Translations under genes and position numbers: made by a program
In this document: piece by piece, positions 21,249-30,645 of the stretch
Position numbering within the stretch: position 1 is the stretch's first letter
How the letters are laid out: every line of letters starts with the position of its first letter
Assembly (NCBI RefSeq): GCF_001428405.1
Contig: NZ_LMSL01000039.1
Span: forward strand, 297,844 to 333,970
DNA: 36,127 nt
Source of the DNA: Frateuria sp. Soil773
GTDB taxonomy: Bacteria > Pseudomonadota > Gammaproteobacteria > Xanthomonadales > Rhodanobacteraceae
Direction: 5' to 3'
The notes under the pieces: generated by a model
Told to the model about the DNA's origin: nothing
The model's input: only the letters and a program-made list of their open reading frames with translations
The model's database searches: none

Positions 21249-22784
21249 ATGTCCCACGCAATCCTCAACGCGCTCGGCCTTTCCGGCGAGCAGTCCGGCA
21301 CGTACCTGGGCCAGGGCGAGTGGTCACGGACCACCGATGCCGGCGCGCTGCAGCCGGTGAACCCGGCCACCGGCGAAGTGATCGCCACCGTGCATGCCTC
21401 CAGTGCCGCCGACTACGAGATCATCGTCGAGCGCGCGCAGGAGGCGTTCAAGGTCTGGCGCACCACGCCGGCGCCGCAGCGCGGCGAGGCGGTGCGCCTG
21501 TGCGGCGAGGCGCTGCGCAGGCACAAGGACGCGCTGGGCTCGCTGGTCGCGCTGGAGATGGGCAAGATCAAGCCCGAGGGCGACGGCGAAGTGCAGGAGA
21601 TGATCGACATCGCCGACTTCGCGGTGGGCCAGAGCCGCATGCTCTACGGCTACACCATGCACTCCGAGCGCCCCGGCCACCGCATGTACGAGCAGTACCA
21701 CCCGCTCGGCCTGGTCGGCATCATCAGCGCGTTCAACTTCCCCGTCGCGGTGTGGAGCTGGAACGCGTTCCTGGCCACCATCGCCGGCGACATCTGCATC
21801 TGGAAGCCATCGCCGAAGACCCCGCTGTCGGCCATCGCCACGATGAAGATCTGCAACGAGGCGCTGCAGGCCGGCGGCTTCCCCGACCTGTTCTTCCTCT
21901 TCAACGACGCCGGCACCGACCTGTCGCAGGCGTTCGTGGACGACAGGCGCATCCCGCTGGTCAGCTTCACCGGCTCCACCAAGGTCGGCCGCATGGTCGG
22001 CGAGCGCGTGGCCCGGCGCATGGGCCGCTCGCTGCTGGAGCTGGGCGGCAACAACGCGATCATCCTGGACGAGAGCGCCGACCTGAAGCTGGCGATCCCG
22101 GGCATCGTGTTCGGCGCGGTCGGCACCGCCGGCCAGCGCTGCACCACCACGCGCCGGCTGTTCGTGCACGAGTCGATCTTCGACGGCGTGCTCGACACCC
22201 TGGTCAAGGCGTACAAGCAGGTGGAGGGCAAGATCGGCGACCCGACCCTGTCCACCACGCTGATGGGCCCGCTGAACAGCCAGGAGGCGGTGAGCGCCTA
22301 CCTCGCCGCGGTGGAGAAGGCCAAGGCCGCCGGCGGCACCGTGCGCACCGGCGGCGCCGCGCTGGCCGACCGCAAGGGCAACTTCGTGCTGCCGACCATC
22401 GTCACCGGCGTGAAGAACTCCGACGAGGTGGTGCAGACCGAGACCTTCGCGCCGATCCTCTACGTGATGCCGTTCAAAACGCTGGACGAGGCCATCGACA
22501 TGCAGAACGACGTGCCGCAGGGCCTGTCCTCGTCGATCTTCACCAACAACCTGCGCGCGGCCGAGCAGTTCCTGTCGGCGGCCGGTTCCGACTGCGGCAT
22601 CGCCAACGTCAACATCGGCACCAGCGGCGCGGAGATCGGCGGCGCCTTCGGCGGCGAGAAGGAGACCGGCGGCGGCCGCGAGTCCGGCTCGGACGCGTGG
22701 AAGGTCTACATGCGCCGCCAGACCAACACCATCAACTACTCGGACGCGCTGCCGCTGGCCCAGGGCATCAAGTTCGACCTGTAG
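21249..22784 (+). CDS. ALDH7-family aldehyde dehydrogenase (piperideine-6-carboxylate/aminoadipate semialdehyde type)
   Basis: A 511-residue NAD-dependent aldehyde dehydrogenase of the antiquitin (ALDH7) type, by length and by the segments [20 protein letters not shown] and [20 protein letters not shown]. The NAD-binding FTGSTKVGR, the glutamate in [11 protein letters not shown] and the catalytic cysteine in [14 protein letters not shown] are intact; the C-terminal part has [17 protein letters not shown]. Family members oxidise alpha-aminoadipic semialdehyde/piperideine-6-carboxylate in lysine breakdown, or betaine-type aldehydes. AGGAG lies 7 bases before the ATG, and a TAGAAT -10-like box lies near 21194. 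Divergence from lysR suggests regulation by it. Confidence 0.9.
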   Translation: MSHAILNALGLSGEQSGTYLGQGEWSRTTDAGALQPVNPATGEVIATVHASSAADYEIIVERAQEAFKVWRTTPAPQRGEAVRLCGEALRRHKDALGSLVALEMGKIKPEGDGEVQEMIDIADFAVGQSRMLYGYTMHSERPGHRMYEQYHPLGLVGIISAFNFPVAVWSWNAFLATIAGDICIWKPSPKTPLSAIATMKICNEALQAGGFPDLFFLFNDAGTDLSQAFVDDRRIPLVSFTGSTKVGRMVGERVARRMGRSLLELGGNNAIILDESADLKLAIPGIVFGAVGTAGQRCTTTRRLFVHESIFDGVLDTLVKAYKQVEGKIGDPTLSTTLMGPLNSQEAVSAYLAAVEKAKAAGGTVRTGGAALADRKGNFVLPTIVTGVKNSDEVVQTETFAPILYVMPFKTLDEAIDMQNDVPQGLSSSIFTNNLRAAEQFLSAAGSDCGIANVNIGTSGAEIGGAFGGEKETGGGRESGSDAWKVYMRRQTNTINYSDALPLAQGIKFDL

Positions 22785-22792
22785 GACCGCAA

Positions 22793-22826
22793 GGCCGTCG
22801 CGGGCAGCCGCCTGCCCGCGACGGCC
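22793..22826 (+). terminator. Strong hairpin after ALDH7 gene
   Basis: A perfect 15-bp stem (GGCCGTCGCGGGCAG, 22793-22807, pairing with 22812-22826) with loop CCGC begins 8 bases after the stop codon. No T-run follows, so it may act as an mRNA 3' stabiliser or with Rho rather than as a classical intrinsic terminator. Confidence 0.6.
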
Positions 22827-22859
22827 GCGCCTGACCCGCCATCGCGCCGGGACGCCACG

Positions 22860-23135
22860 ATGAACTCCACGCCGCCCCGCTCCACCTGCATGCTGGCCGT
22901 GGCCAGCCTGGTGTCCGGCATCCTCGCCTGGACCGTCCTGCCGCTGGTCGGCGCGCTGGCCGCGGTCGTCTGCGGCCACCTGGCCCGCGGCGAGATCCGG
23001 CGCGCGCCGGAAGGCATGCTGGAAGGCCGCGGCATGGCCGTCGCCGGGCTGGTCCTGGGCTACCTGCAGTTCGCCGTCGCGCTGCTGCCGGGCGCGCTGC
23101 TCTACGGCATCCTGTTCCTCGCCTGGCACGGGTAG
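22860..23135 (+). CDS. DUF4190-type small membrane protein
   Basis: A 91-residue protein with two hydrophobic hairpins: about residues 11-40 (MLAVASLVSGILAWTVLPLVGALAAVVCGH) and 57-88 (RGMAVAGLVLGYLQFAVALL). The glycine-rich link LARGEIRRAPEGMLEGRGMAVAGLVLGY is the DUF4190 hallmark. The function is unknown. It ends five bases before the metallophosphoesterase start, so it likely opens that operon. Confidence 0.7.
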   Translation: MNSTPPRSTCMLAVASLVSGILAWTVLPLVGALAAVVCGHLARGEIRRAPEGMLEGRGMAVAGLVLGYLQFAVALLPGALLYGILFLAWHG

Positions 23136-23140
23136 CCGGC

Positions 23141-23899
23141 ATGCGCATCGCCGTCCTGTCCGACATCCACGGCAACCTGGCGGCGCTCGACGCCGTGCTG
23201 GCGGATCTCGCGCGGCGCGGCTGCGACCTTGCCGTCAACCTCGGCGACCTCCTCTCCGGCCCGCTGTTCCCGGCCGAAACCGCCGAGCGCCTGATGGCGC
23301 TGGACCTGCCGACGATCCGCGGCAACCACGAGCGCCAGTTGCTGGAGCAGCCGCCCGAACGCATGGGCGCGTCCGACGCCTACGCCCGCGCCTGCCTGGA
23401 CGAAGTCCAGCTCGACTGGCTGCGCGCCCTGCCGGCGGAGCTGCGTCTGAACGAGGCCGTCCATCTTTGCCACGGCACGCCGGGCAGCGACCTCGACTAC
23501 TTCCTGGAAGACGTCGATGCCGGCGGCTGCCGCCCCGCCGCGGCGGAGCGCGTGCACGCACGCGCGGGCGCCGTCGATGCGGAGCTGATCCTGTGCGGCC
23601 ACACGCATACGCCGCGCGCCGTGCGGCTCGACGACGGCCGCCTGGTGGTCAATCCGGGCAGCGTCGGCCTGCAGGCGTACGCCTGGGACCGGCCGCGGCC
23701 GCATGCGGTGGAAACCGGCACGCCGCATGCGCGCTACGCCATCGTCGAGCGTGGCGCGCGGGGCTGGTCGGTGGAATCGATCGCGCTGGCCTACGACTGG
23801 GAAGCGGCCGCCCGCGCCGCCGACGCGCGCGGCCGGCCGGAGTGGGCGCATGCCTTGCGCCACGGCCGCATGCCCGCCTCCTCGCAGGAGCATCCATGA
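23141..23899 (+). CDS. Metallophosphoesterase (YfcE/MJ0936-like)
   Basis: A 252-residue calcineurin-like phosphoesterase. Metal-binding motifs appear in order: DIHGN (D8, H10), NLGDLLSGP, RGNHER, CHGTPGSD and CGHTHTPRA, then NPGSVG. This is the compact bacterial subfamily with phosphodiesterase activity on small substrates; the physiological substrate is not known. Its stop overlaps the SDR start by four bases (ATGA, 23896-23899), so the two are translationally coupled. Confidence 0.85.
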   Translation: MRIAVLSDIHGNLAALDAVLADLARRGCDLAVNLGDLLSGPLFPAETAERLMALDLPTIRGNHERQLLEQPPERMGASDAYARACLDEVQLDWLRALPAELRLNEAVHLCHGTPGSDLDYFLEDVDAGGCRPAAAERVHARAGAVDAELILCGHTHTPRAVRLDDGRLVVNPGSVGLQAYAWDRPRPHAVETGTPHARYAIVERGARGWSVESIALAYDWEAAARAADARGRPEWAHALRHGRMPASSQEHP

Positions 23900-24672
23900 C
23901 CGCCGTGCCAGACCAACCGCCTTTCGACTTCCGCGGCTATCGCGTGCTGGTCGCCGGCGGCAGCCGCGGCATCGGCCGCGGCATGGCGCTGGCGTTCGGC
24001 GCGGCCGGCGCCGCGGTGTCGGTCTGCGCACGCGGCGAAGGCCCGCTGGAACAGACCCGCCGCGAGATCGCCGCGCTCGGCGTCACTACCCACGCGATGC
24101 GCTGCGACCTGGCCGATCCGGCCGCGATCCGCCGCTACGTGGAAGATGCCGCCGACGCGCTCGGCGGCATCGACGTGCTCGTCAACAACGCCAGCGGCTA
24201 CGGCTTCGGCGACGACGACGAGGGCTGGCTCGACGGCTTCAACGTCGACCTGATGGCCGCGGTGCGCGCCTCGCGCGCGGCCCTGCCCTGGCTGGCCGCC
24301 TCGCCGCACGCCAGCATCCTGCACACCAGTTCGATCGCCGCCTTCCACCCGCGCCGCCACGGCGCGCCGTACGCCGCGGTGAAGGCCGCGCTGAGCCAGT
24401 ACGCGACCTCGCAGGCGCTCGCGCTGGCGGACCGGCGCATCCGCGTGAACGCCATCGCGCCCGGCTCGATCGAGTTCGCCGACGGCCTGTGGGACCGCCG
24501 CCGGCGCGACGAGCCCGAGCTTTACCGCGCCACGCTGGCGAAGATCCCGTTCGGCCGCTTCGGCGCGCCGGAAGAGATCGCCCACGCCGCGCTTTTCCTC
24601 GCCTCCCCATGGGCCGGCTGGATCACCGGGCAGACGCTGTGCGTCGACGGCGGCCAGGGCCTGACAGGTTGA
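23896..24672 (+). CDS. Short-chain dehydrogenase/reductase
   Basis: A 258-residue classical SDR. The cofactor motif is VAGGSRGIGRGMA (TGxxxGIG variant with AGG), followed by the NNASG motif, the catalytic serine in HTSSIAAF and the YxxxK pair in YAAVKAA. The C-terminal part has RVNAIAPGSIEF and WITGQTLCVDGGQG. An arginine after the glycine motif (CARGEG strand) is compatible with NADP. The substrate cannot be assigned. It sits in a close-packed run between the phosphoesterase and the methyltransferase. Confidence 0.87.
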   Translation: MTAVPDQPPFDFRGYRVLVAGGSRGIGRGMALAFGAAGAAVSVCARGEGPLEQTRREIAALGVTTHAMRCDLADPAAIRRYVEDAADALGGIDVLVNNASGYGFGDDDEGWLDGFNVDLMAAVRASRAALPWLAASPHASILHTSSIAAFHPRRHGAPYAAVKAALSQYATSQALALADRRIRVNAIAPGSIEFADGLWDRRRRDEPELYRATLAKIPFGRFGAPEEIAHAALFLASPWAGWITGQTLCVDGGQGLTG

Positions 24673-24676
24673 TGCC

Positions 24677-25444
24677 ATGAACAAGACCGACTCCACCGAA
24701 CGCTTCAGCGACCGCGTCGCCGACTACGTGCGCTACCGGCCCGACTACCCGCCCGCGCTGCCGGCCTGGCTGCGCGACGAACACGGCGTCGTCGCCGGTT
24801 GGGAAGTCGCCGACGTCGGCGCCGGCACCGGCATCTCCAGCAAGATGTTCCTCGACGCCGGCCACCGGGTGACCGCGGTGGAACCGAACGCGCCGATGCG
24901 CGCGGCGGCCGTGCAGTGGCTGGGCGGCAACGAGCGCTTCCGCGCCGTCGACGGTCGCGCCGACGCCACCGGCCTGGCCGACGCCAGCGTGGACCTGGTC
25001 TCGGTGGCGCAGGCGTTCCACTGGTTCGACCCGGCGGCCGCGCGGCGCGAGTTCCGGCGCATCCTGCGCCCCGGCAGGCTCGCCGCGATCTACTGGAACA
25101 GCCGGCGCCTGGTCGGCACGCCGTTCCTGCAAGGCTACGAGGCCCTGCTGCTGCGCTACGGCACCGACTACAGCAGCGTCGCCGAACGCTACGCCGACGA
25201 CGCGATGATGCGCGCATGGTTCGGCGCCGGCTTCCGCGCCGCGGCCAGCTTCCCGCACGCGCAGCGGCTGGATTTCGATGCGCTGGGCGGCCGCCTGCTG
25301 TCCTCCTCGTACGCGCCCAGGGAAGGCCACCCCAACCACGAGCCGATGATGCAGGCGCTGCGCGAACTGTTCGAGGCATGCGCGGCGGACGGCACGATAA
25401 GCTTCGACTACGACACCCGCATCTTCGTGGGCACGATGGACTGA
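24677..25444 (+). CDS. Class I SAM-dependent methyltransferase
   Basis: A 255-residue protein. The SAM-binding motif I is VADVGAGTGISSKMF (about residues 41-55), motif II is VTAVEPNAPM, and the post-motif region has VDLVSVAQAFHWFDPAAARR, typical of the Methyltransf_11 group. The N-terminus (RFSDRVADYVRYRPDYP) is characteristic of a subfamily often annotated only as class I methyltransferase. The substrate is unknown. It is four bases from the SDR stop and three from the pyrD start. Confidence 0.85.
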   Translation: MNKTDSTERFSDRVADYVRYRPDYPPALPAWLRDEHGVVAGWEVADVGAGTGISSKMFLDAGHRVTAVEPNAPMRAAAVQWLGGNERFRAVDGRADATGLADASVDLVSVAQAFHWFDPAAARREFRRILRPGRLAAIYWNSRRLVGTPFLQGYEALLLRYGTDYSSVAERYADDAMMRAWFGAGFRAAASFPHAQRLDFDALGGRLLSSSYAPREGHPNHEPMMQALRELFEACAADGTISFDYDTRIFVGTMD

Positions 25445-25447
25445 TCC

Positions 25448-26485
25448 ATGTACGAACTCCTGCGCCCCCTGCTGTTCGCGCTCGACGCCGAAACCGCGCA
25501 CCGCCTGACGCTGTACGGGCTGGGCGTGGCCCACCGCAGCGGCCTCGGCCGGTTCGTCGCCGTGCCGCCGGACGACGTCCCGGTCACCGCGTTCGGCATT
25601 CGCTTCCCCAACCCGGTCGGCCTCGCCGCCGGCCTGGACAAGAACGCCGACCACCTCGACGCACTGGGCGCGCTCGGCTTCGGCTTCGTCGAGGTCGGCA
25701 CCGTGACGCCGCGGCCGCAGCCCGGCAACGACCGGCCGCGCATGTTCCGCCTGCCCGCGCACGAGGCGGTCATCAACCGCATGGGCTTCAACAACGCCGG
25801 CGTCGATGCGCTGGTGCGCAACGTGCAGCGTTCCGGCTACCGCGGCGTGCTCGGCATCAACATCGGCAAGAACAAGGACACCCCGAACGAGAAGGCGGTG
25901 GACGATTACCTGTTCTGCCTGGAACGGGTCTACCCGCACGCCGGCTACGTCACGGTGAACATCTCCTCGCCCAACACCCAGGGCCTGCGCGACCTGCAGC
26001 AGGAAGCCACCCTGCGCCGCTTCATCGAGACCCTGCGCGAGGCGCAGGAGCGGCTGGGCTCGCAGGCGGGCGCGCGCAAGCCGATGCTGCTGAAGATCGC
26101 ACCCGACCTCGCCGAGGCCGAGCTGGACGCCATCGCCGAGGTGCTGCTGGCCGCCGGCGTCGACGGCGTGATCTGCACCAACACCACCATCGACCGCACG
26201 GCCGTCGCCGGCGACCCGCACGGCGGCGAGGCCGGCGGCCTGTCCGGCAAGCCGCTGTGCGAGCGCTCCACCGCGGTAGTCCGCGGCATGCGCGCGCGGC
26301 TGCAGGGCCGCGTCGCCATCGTCGGCGTGGGCGGCATCCTGGAGGGCAGCGACGCGGCGGAGAAGCTCGACGCCGGCGCCGCGCTGGTGCAACTCTATTC
26401 GGGCCTGGTCTACCGCGGCCCGCAACTGGTCGCCGAATGCGTCAACGAGATCCGCCGCCAGCGCGGGGCCGCCGATGCACGCTGA
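25448..26485 (+). CDS. pyrD: Dihydroorotate dehydrogenase (quinone), class 2
   Basis: A 345-residue membrane-associated flavoprotein that oxidises dihydroorotate to orotate with quinone in pyrimidine synthesis. An N-terminal amphipathic helix for quinone access ([20 protein letters not shown]) precedes the FMN barrel. Motifs are [38 protein letters not shown] with the catalytic serine of class 2, [32 protein letters not shown] and [11 protein letters not shown]. Length and start match E. coli PyrD (336). Its 3' end overlaps murB by 11 bases. Confidence 0.96.
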   Translation: MYELLRPLLFALDAETAHRLTLYGLGVAHRSGLGRFVAVPPDDVPVTAFGIRFPNPVGLAAGLDKNADHLDALGALGFGFVEVGTVTPRPQPGNDRPRMFRLPAHEAVINRMGFNNAGVDALVRNVQRSGYRGVLGINIGKNKDTPNEKAVDDYLFCLERVYPHAGYVTVNISSPNTQGLRDLQQEATLRRFIETLREAQERLGSQAGARKPMLLKIAPDLAEAELDAIAEVLLAAGVDGVICTNTTIDRTAVAGDPHGGEAGGLSGKPLCERSTAVVRGMRARLQGRVAIVGVGGILEGSDAAEKLDAGAALVQLYSGLVYRGPQLVAECVNEIRRQRGAADAR

Positions 26486-27524
26486 GCGCATCGACATGGG
26501 CGGCTACACGCTGATCGAGAACGCCTCGCTGGTTTCGCGCAACACGCTGCGCGTCGATGCGCGCGCGAAGCTGCTGGCCGAGATCCGCGACGCGGCCAGG
26601 CTGCCCGAACTGCTCGACTTCCCCGCCGTGCGCGAGGGCCGGCTGCTGGTGCTGGGCGAAGGCAGCAACCTGCTGTTCACCGGCGACTTCGACGGCACCG
26701 TGCTGGCGATGCATACGCGCGGCGTCCATGTGGAGCAGGACGGCGATGTCGCACGCATCGCGGTCGCCGCCGGCGAACGCTGGGACGACTTCGTGCGCTG
26801 GACCCTGGGCCAGGGCTACGCCGGCCTGGAGAACCTGATCCTGATCCCCGGCACGGTGGGCGCCGCGCCGATCCAGAACATCGGCGCCTACGGCACCGAG
26901 GTCGCCGAATTCATCGAGAGCGTGGAAGCGTGGGACACCCGCGAGGGCCGCGTGGCGACCCTTGGCCGCGCCGCCTGCGCGTTCGGCTACCGCGACTCCG
27001 TGTTCAAGCGCGAGCCGGGCCGCTACATCGTCACCGCCGTGCGCTTCGCCCTGCCCCGCACGCACGAGCTGAAGCTCGATTACGCCGGCATCCGCGAGGA
27101 ACTGGCGCGCATGGGCGTGGACAGGCCGGCGCCGTTCCACGTCGCCGAGGCAGTGGTGCACCTGCGCACGCGCAAGCTGCCCGACCCCGCGGTGATCGGC
27201 AACGCCGGCAGCTTCTTCAAGAACCCGCTGGTCGATGCCGCCACCGGCGAGGCGCTCAGGCGCGCGCATCCGGAACTGGTCGCCTGGCCCGGCGCCGACG
27301 GCCGCTGGAAACTCTCCGCCGCCTGGCTGATCGAAGCCGCCGGCTTCAAGGGCCTGCGCGAAGGCGACGCCGGCATCTCCAACCGCCACGCGCTGGTGCT
27401 GGTCAACCACGGCCACGCCAGCGGCCCGCAGTTGTGGGCGCTGGCGCGGCGGGTGATCGATGGCGTCATCGCCATGTTCGGCGTGCGGCTGGAACCGGAA
27501 CCCGTGGTGATCGGCACGGACTGA
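26475..27524 (+). CDS. murB: UDP-N-acetylenolpyruvoylglucosamine reductase
   Basis: A 349-residue cytoplasmic flavoenzyme that reduces UDP-GlcNAc-enolpyruvate to UDP-MurNAc in peptidoglycan synthesis. The FAD-binding region has LGEGSNLLF and [24 protein letters not shown]. The substrate-binding arginine lies in GYRDSVFK, the proton-donor serine in [10 protein letters not shown] and the C-terminal glutamate in LEPEPVVIG, all as in type I (E. coli-like) MurB. An 11-base overlap with pyrD points to coupled expression. The operon ends here at a terminator. Confidence 0.96.
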   Translation: MHAERIDMGGYTLIENASLVSRNTLRVDARAKLLAEIRDAARLPELLDFPAVREGRLLVLGEGSNLLFTGDFDGTVLAMHTRGVHVEQDGDVARIAVAAGERWDDFVRWTLGQGYAGLENLILIPGTVGAAPIQNIGAYGTEVAEFIESVEAWDTREGRVATLGRAACAFGYRDSVFKREPGRYIVTAVRFALPRTHELKLDYAGIREELARMGVDRPAPFHVAEAVVHLRTRKLPDPAVIGNAGSFFKNPLVDAATGEALRRAHPELVAWPGADGRWKLSAAWLIEAAGFKGLREGDAGISNRHALVLVNHGHASGPQLWALARRVIDGVIAMFGVRLEPEPVVIGTD

Positions 27525-27546
27525 CTGCGCCCATGCCGCCCCGATG

Positions 27547-27573
27547 AAAAGGCCGGCATCGCGCCGGCCTTTT
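27547..27573. terminator. Bidirectional intrinsic terminator
   Basis: AAAAGGCCGGC (27547-27557) pairs perfectly with GCCGGCCTTTT (27563-27573) around loop ATCGC. The T-run on both strands serves murB (plus) and the Bax inhibitor-1-like gene (minus). Confidence 0.93.
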
Positions 27574-27594
27574 CGCACCTGCGGCGGCTACGGG

Positions 27595-28350
27595 TCAGCG
27601 CCGTGCCTTGGACAACAGCCGCAGCAGCTCCAGGTACAGCCACACCAGGGTCACCATCAGCGCGAACGCGCCATACCATTCCATGTACTTCGGTGCGCCC
27701 TGCTGCGTGCCGCGGTCGATCAGGTCGAAGTCCAGCACCAGGTTGAGCGCGGCCAGCCCCACCACCAGCAGGCTGAACCCAATGCCCAGCGCGCCGGACT
27801 CGTGGATGAAGGGAAGCCGGATGCTGGTGAAGGCGCGCAGGCCGATGTCGACCAGGTACAGCAAGGCGATCGCGCCGGTGGCGGCGACCACGCCCATGCG
27901 GAACCTGTCGGTCACCTTGATCGCGCCGCTGCGGTAGAGCAGCAGCATCACCGCCAGCACGCCGACGGTCAGCATCACCGCCTGCAACACGATGCCCGGA
28001 TAGCGCAGCTCCATCACCGCCGAGAGGCCGCCCAGGGCGAAGCCCTCGGCGATCGCATACAGCGGCGCGGTGATGCCGGCCCAGCGCGGCATGAACGAGG
28101 TGGCGAGCGCCAGCACGAAGCCGGCGATCAGGCCGCCCCACAGGAACGGCGTCACCGCCGCCAGCGCGGCGGCGAGGTCGCCTGCGGCAGCGGCCGCGCC
28201 GAACCGGTGCCAGGTCCAGCCGCCGGTCACCACCGCCAGCAACAGCAGCAGGCCGGTCTTGGCGACGGTGCCGTTCATCGTCATGCGCTCGCCCACGGCG
28301 AACGGCCCCTGGAAAGTCTTGCCCTGCAGCACCGGATTGCCTGAACGCAT
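27595..28350 (-). CDS. Bax inhibitor-1/YccA-family membrane protein
   Basis: A 251-residue protein with seven predicted membrane helices and the short N-terminal tail MRSGNPVLQGKTF typical of this bacterial branch. Conserved patches are the region after the second helix (SFMPRWAGITAPLYAIAEGFALGG) and the C-terminal segment ALNLVLDFDLID, whose acidic residues correspond to the proton/calcium-sensing aspartates of BsYetJ. Bacterial members are calcium-leak channels or modulators of the FtsH protease. The gene follows the MFS gene on the same strand after 79 bases. Confidence 0.88.
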   Translation of the reverse strand: MRSGNPVLQGKTFQGPFAVGERMTMNGTVAKTGLLLLLAVVTGGWTWHRFGAAAAAGDLAAALAAVTPFLWGGLIAGFVLALATSFMPRWAGITAPLYAIAEGFALGGLSAVMELRYPGIVLQAVMLTVGVLAVMLLLYRSGAIKVTDRFRMGVVAATGAIALLYLVDIGLRAFTSIRLPFIHESGALGIGFSLLVVGLAALNLVLDFDLIDRGTQQGAPKYMEWYGAFALMVTLVWLYLELLRLLSKARR

Positions 28351-28429
28351 GGAATGCTCCCTGGAATCGCTGCGCGCAGCGCCTGCGCGGCCAGCCTGGC
28401 GCCATGCTAACCCGGCATGCGCCGCTGCG

Positions 28430-29683
28430 TCAGGCCGTGGCGCGCCGCGGCCGCTCCAAATTCGGCAGGAACACCGTGATCACGCCGATCAGCGGCAGAT
28501 AGGCGCACAGGCGGTAGACGTAGTCGATGCCGTACAGGTCGGCGACGTGGCCAAGCACCGCCGCGCCGATGCCGCCCATGCCGAAGGCGAAGCCGAAGAA
28601 CAGCCCGGAGATCATGCCGACCCGGCCCGGGATCAGCTCCTGCGCATAGACCAGGATCGCCGAGAACGCCGAGGACAGCACCAGCCCGATCACCACGGTG
28701 AGCACGCCGGTCCAGAACAGGTTGGCGTGCGGCAGCAGCAGGGTGAACGGCGCCACGCCGAGGATCGACACCCAGATCACCCACTTGCGCCCGATCCGGT
28801 CGCCTACCGGGCCGCCGATCAGCGAGCCGGCGGCCACCGCGAAAAGGAACACGAACAGATGCGTCTGCGCGCTCTGTACGCTCACGCCGAACTTGTGGAT
28901 CAGGTAGAAGGTGAAGTAGCTGCTCAGGCTGGCCAGGTAGAAGTACTTGGAGAAGATCAGCAGGCCCAGGATCAGCAGCGAGCCCACGACCTGGTTGCGC
29001 GACAGCGCGATGGCCGCGTGCCCGGCGCGCGCGCCGGCGCGGCTGACGCGATGCACGCGGTACCAGCGGCCCACCTGCAGCAGCACCACGATCGCCACCA
29101 GGGCGGCCAGCGAGAACCACGCCACGCTGCCGCGGCCGTGCGGCACGATGATCCACGCCGCCAGCAGCGGCCCCAGCGAGGAGCCGGTGTTGCCGCCCAC
29201 CTGGAACAGCGACTGCGCCAGCCCGTGCCGCCCGCCGGAGGCCAGCCGCGCCACCCGCGAGGACTCCGGATGGAACACCGACGAGCCGGTGCCCACCAGC
29301 GCCGCCGCCAGCAGCAGGACCGGGAAGTTCGGGGCGACGGCGAGCAGCAGCAGGCCGGCCAGGGTGAAGCCCATGCCGACCGGCAGCGAGTACGGCATCG
29401 GCTTGCGGTCGGTGACCATGCCCACCAGCGGCTGCAGCAGCGAGGCGGTGAGCTGGTAGGTCAGCGTGATCAGGCCGACCTGGCCGAAGCTGAGGTGGAA
29501 GTCGCCCTTGAGGATCGGGTAGATCGCCAGGATCAGCGACTGGATCATGTCGTTGAGCAGGTGCGAAAAGCTGATCGCACCCAGCACGCCGTAGGCCGTG
29601 CCTTCGCGGTGCGCGGCCGGCGCAGCCGCGGGCTCGTCGGCCGCCAGGTGGGCCAGGCTCGCCTCGTCGACGCGGGTATTCAT
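28430..29683 (-). CDS. MFS transporter, fosmidomycin-resistance (Fsr) type
   Basis: A 417-residue major facilitator with twelve predicted helices. The Fsr subfamily is indicated by YGVLGAISFSHLLNDMIQSL, LSFGQVGLITLTYQLTASLLQPLVG, TDRKPMPYSLPVGM and GTGSSVFHPESSRVAR, with GGPVGDRIGRKWV in the second half. E. coli Fsr exports fosmidomycin and some other drugs; natural substrates are unknown. The start at 29683 (MNTRVDEAS) is preceded by AAGAGAG; an upstream in-frame ATG at 29728 would add 15 residues without a ribosome-binding site. The divergent AraC-type gene is its likely regulator. Confidence 0.88.
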   Translation of the reverse strand: MNTRVDEASLAHLAADEPAAAPAAHREGTAYGVLGAISFSHLLNDMIQSLILAIYPILKGDFHLSFGQVGLITLTYQLTASLLQPLVGMVTDRKPMPYSLPVGMGFTLAGLLLLAVAPNFPVLLLAAALVGTGSSVFHPESSRVARLASGGRHGLAQSLFQVGGNTGSSLGPLLAAWIIVPHGRGSVAWFSLAALVAIVVLLQVGRWYRVHRVSRAGARAGHAAIALSRNQVVGSLLILGLLIFSKYFYLASLSSYFTFYLIHKFGVSVQSAQTHLFVFLFAVAAGSLIGGPVGDRIGRKWVIWVSILGVAPFTLLLPHANLFWTGVLTVVIGLVLSSAFSAILVYAQELIPGRVGMISGLFFGFAFGMGGIGAAVLGHVADLYGIDYVYRLCAYLPLIGVITVFLPNLERPRRATA

Positions 29684-29745
29684 GCAGCACTCTCTTAAGC
29701 TTGTGGGGAATGGGGACGACGGCCGCATTGCGCCGCCGGGAGCGT

Positions 29746-29757
29746 CACTCTAGAGTG
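29746..29757. promoter_or_regulatory. Perfect palindrome CACTCTAGAGTG in divergent promoter region
   Basis: A 12-base perfect palindrome lies between the Fsr-type gene (start 29683) and the araC-type gene (start 29817), 62 and 59 bases from their ATGs. It is a candidate operator for the divergent pair. AraC proteins more often read direct repeats, so another regulator or a chance TAGAGT -10 element is possible. Confidence 0.4.
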
Positions 29758-29816
29758 GTCGCTGTCGGCCCGCATGCACCAGCGGGTCAAATTCCGTCGA
29801 ATCCGGGCCAACGCCC

Positions 29817-30620
29817 ATGCGCAATACCCGCGTCACCCACTACGAAGACACGCCGCGCGACGTCGTCCTCACCGGCAACGACTACCCGCCGCACTACGTG
29901 CTGCCGCGCCATGCGCACAAGCGCGGCCAGTTGCTGTACGCCGCCACCGGCGTGGTCACGGTGATCACCGACGCCGGCAGTTGGGTGGTGCCGCCGCGGC
30001 GCGCGCTGTGGATCCCGCCGGGCGTCGCGCACGAGGTGCACATGAGCGGGGCGGTCTCCACCCGCAGTGCCTACGTGCGCCGCGAGGCCGCCGCCATGGC
30101 GCGCCTGCCCCAGGGTTGTCGCGTCATCGGCGTCTCCCTGCTGCTGCACGCACTGCTGCTGGAGGCGGTCGACCTGCCGGCGGAATACGCGCTGGACGGC
30201 CGCGACGGCCGGGTGATGGCGCTGCTGCTGGACGAGATCGCCACGATGCCCGCGCTCGCGCTGAACACGCCGCTGCCGCGCGACCCGCGCCTGACCCGGC
30301 TGTGCCGCGCGCTGATGGACGCGCCCGCGCTGGAGATCGACATCGACACCATGGCGCACAAGGCCGGCATGAGCCGGCGCAGCTTCACCCGGCTGTTCCG
30401 CCAGGAGACCGGGATGAGCTTCAGCGCCTGGCGCCAGCAGGCCTGCCTGCTGGCGGCGCTGAACCGGCTGGGCCGCGGCGAGCCGGTCACCCAGGTGGCG
30501 GTGGAGCTGGGCTACAGCAGCGCCAGCGCGTTCACCGCGGCGTTCCGCCGCGTGCTCGGCGCGGCGCCCAGCCATTACCTGACGCCGCGCGAACGGCGCC
30601 TGCCGCCGCCGGCGCCGTAG
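29817..30620 (+). CDS. AraC-family regulator with cupin sensor domain
   Basis: A 267-residue regulator. The N-terminal cupin (about residues 20-100: HAHKRGQLLYAATGVVTVIT, WVVPPRRALWIPPGVAHEV) is followed by a helical link and a C-terminal double helix-turn-helix (about 165-260: DTMAHKAGMSRRSFTRLFRQ, VTQVAVELGYSSASAFTAAF, GAAPSHYL). It resembles the NimR/YeaM branch, whose members control an adjacent MFS exporter, matching the divergent Fsr-type gene here. The inducer is unknown. The ATG has no good Shine-Dalgarno sequence. Confidence 0.87.
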   Translation: MRNTRVTHYEDTPRDVVLTGNDYPPHYVLPRHAHKRGQLLYAATGVVTVITDAGSWVVPPRRALWIPPGVAHEVHMSGAVSTRSAYVRREAAAMARLPQGCRVIGVSLLLHALLLEAVDLPAEYALDGRDGRVMALLLDEIATMPALALNTPLPRDPRLTRLCRALMDAPALEIDIDTMAHKAGMSRRSFTRLFRQETGMSFSAWRQQACLLAALNRLGRGEPVTQVAVELGYSSASAFTAAFRRVLGAAPSHYLTPRERRLPPPAP

Positions 30621-30627
30621 CCCACTC

Positions 30628-30645
30628 CTGTCATGCGCCTGTCAA
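30628..30645 (+). promoter_or_regulatory. Pho box upstream of ppk
   Basis: Direct repeat CTGTCAT-GCGC-CTGTCAA, which matches the PhoB consensus half-site CTGTCAT exactly in the first copy and at six of seven positions in the second, with the standard 4-base gap. It begins 8 bases after the araC-type stop. A loose -10 (CAAGAT, 30656-30661) follows at the spacing expected for PhoB-activated promoters. Confidence 0.8.

Noticed and set aside
24623-26497. Long minus-strand open frame opposite the methyltransferase and pyrD
   Set aside because: Antisense shadow; it spans two unrelated real genes and has no recognisable domain.
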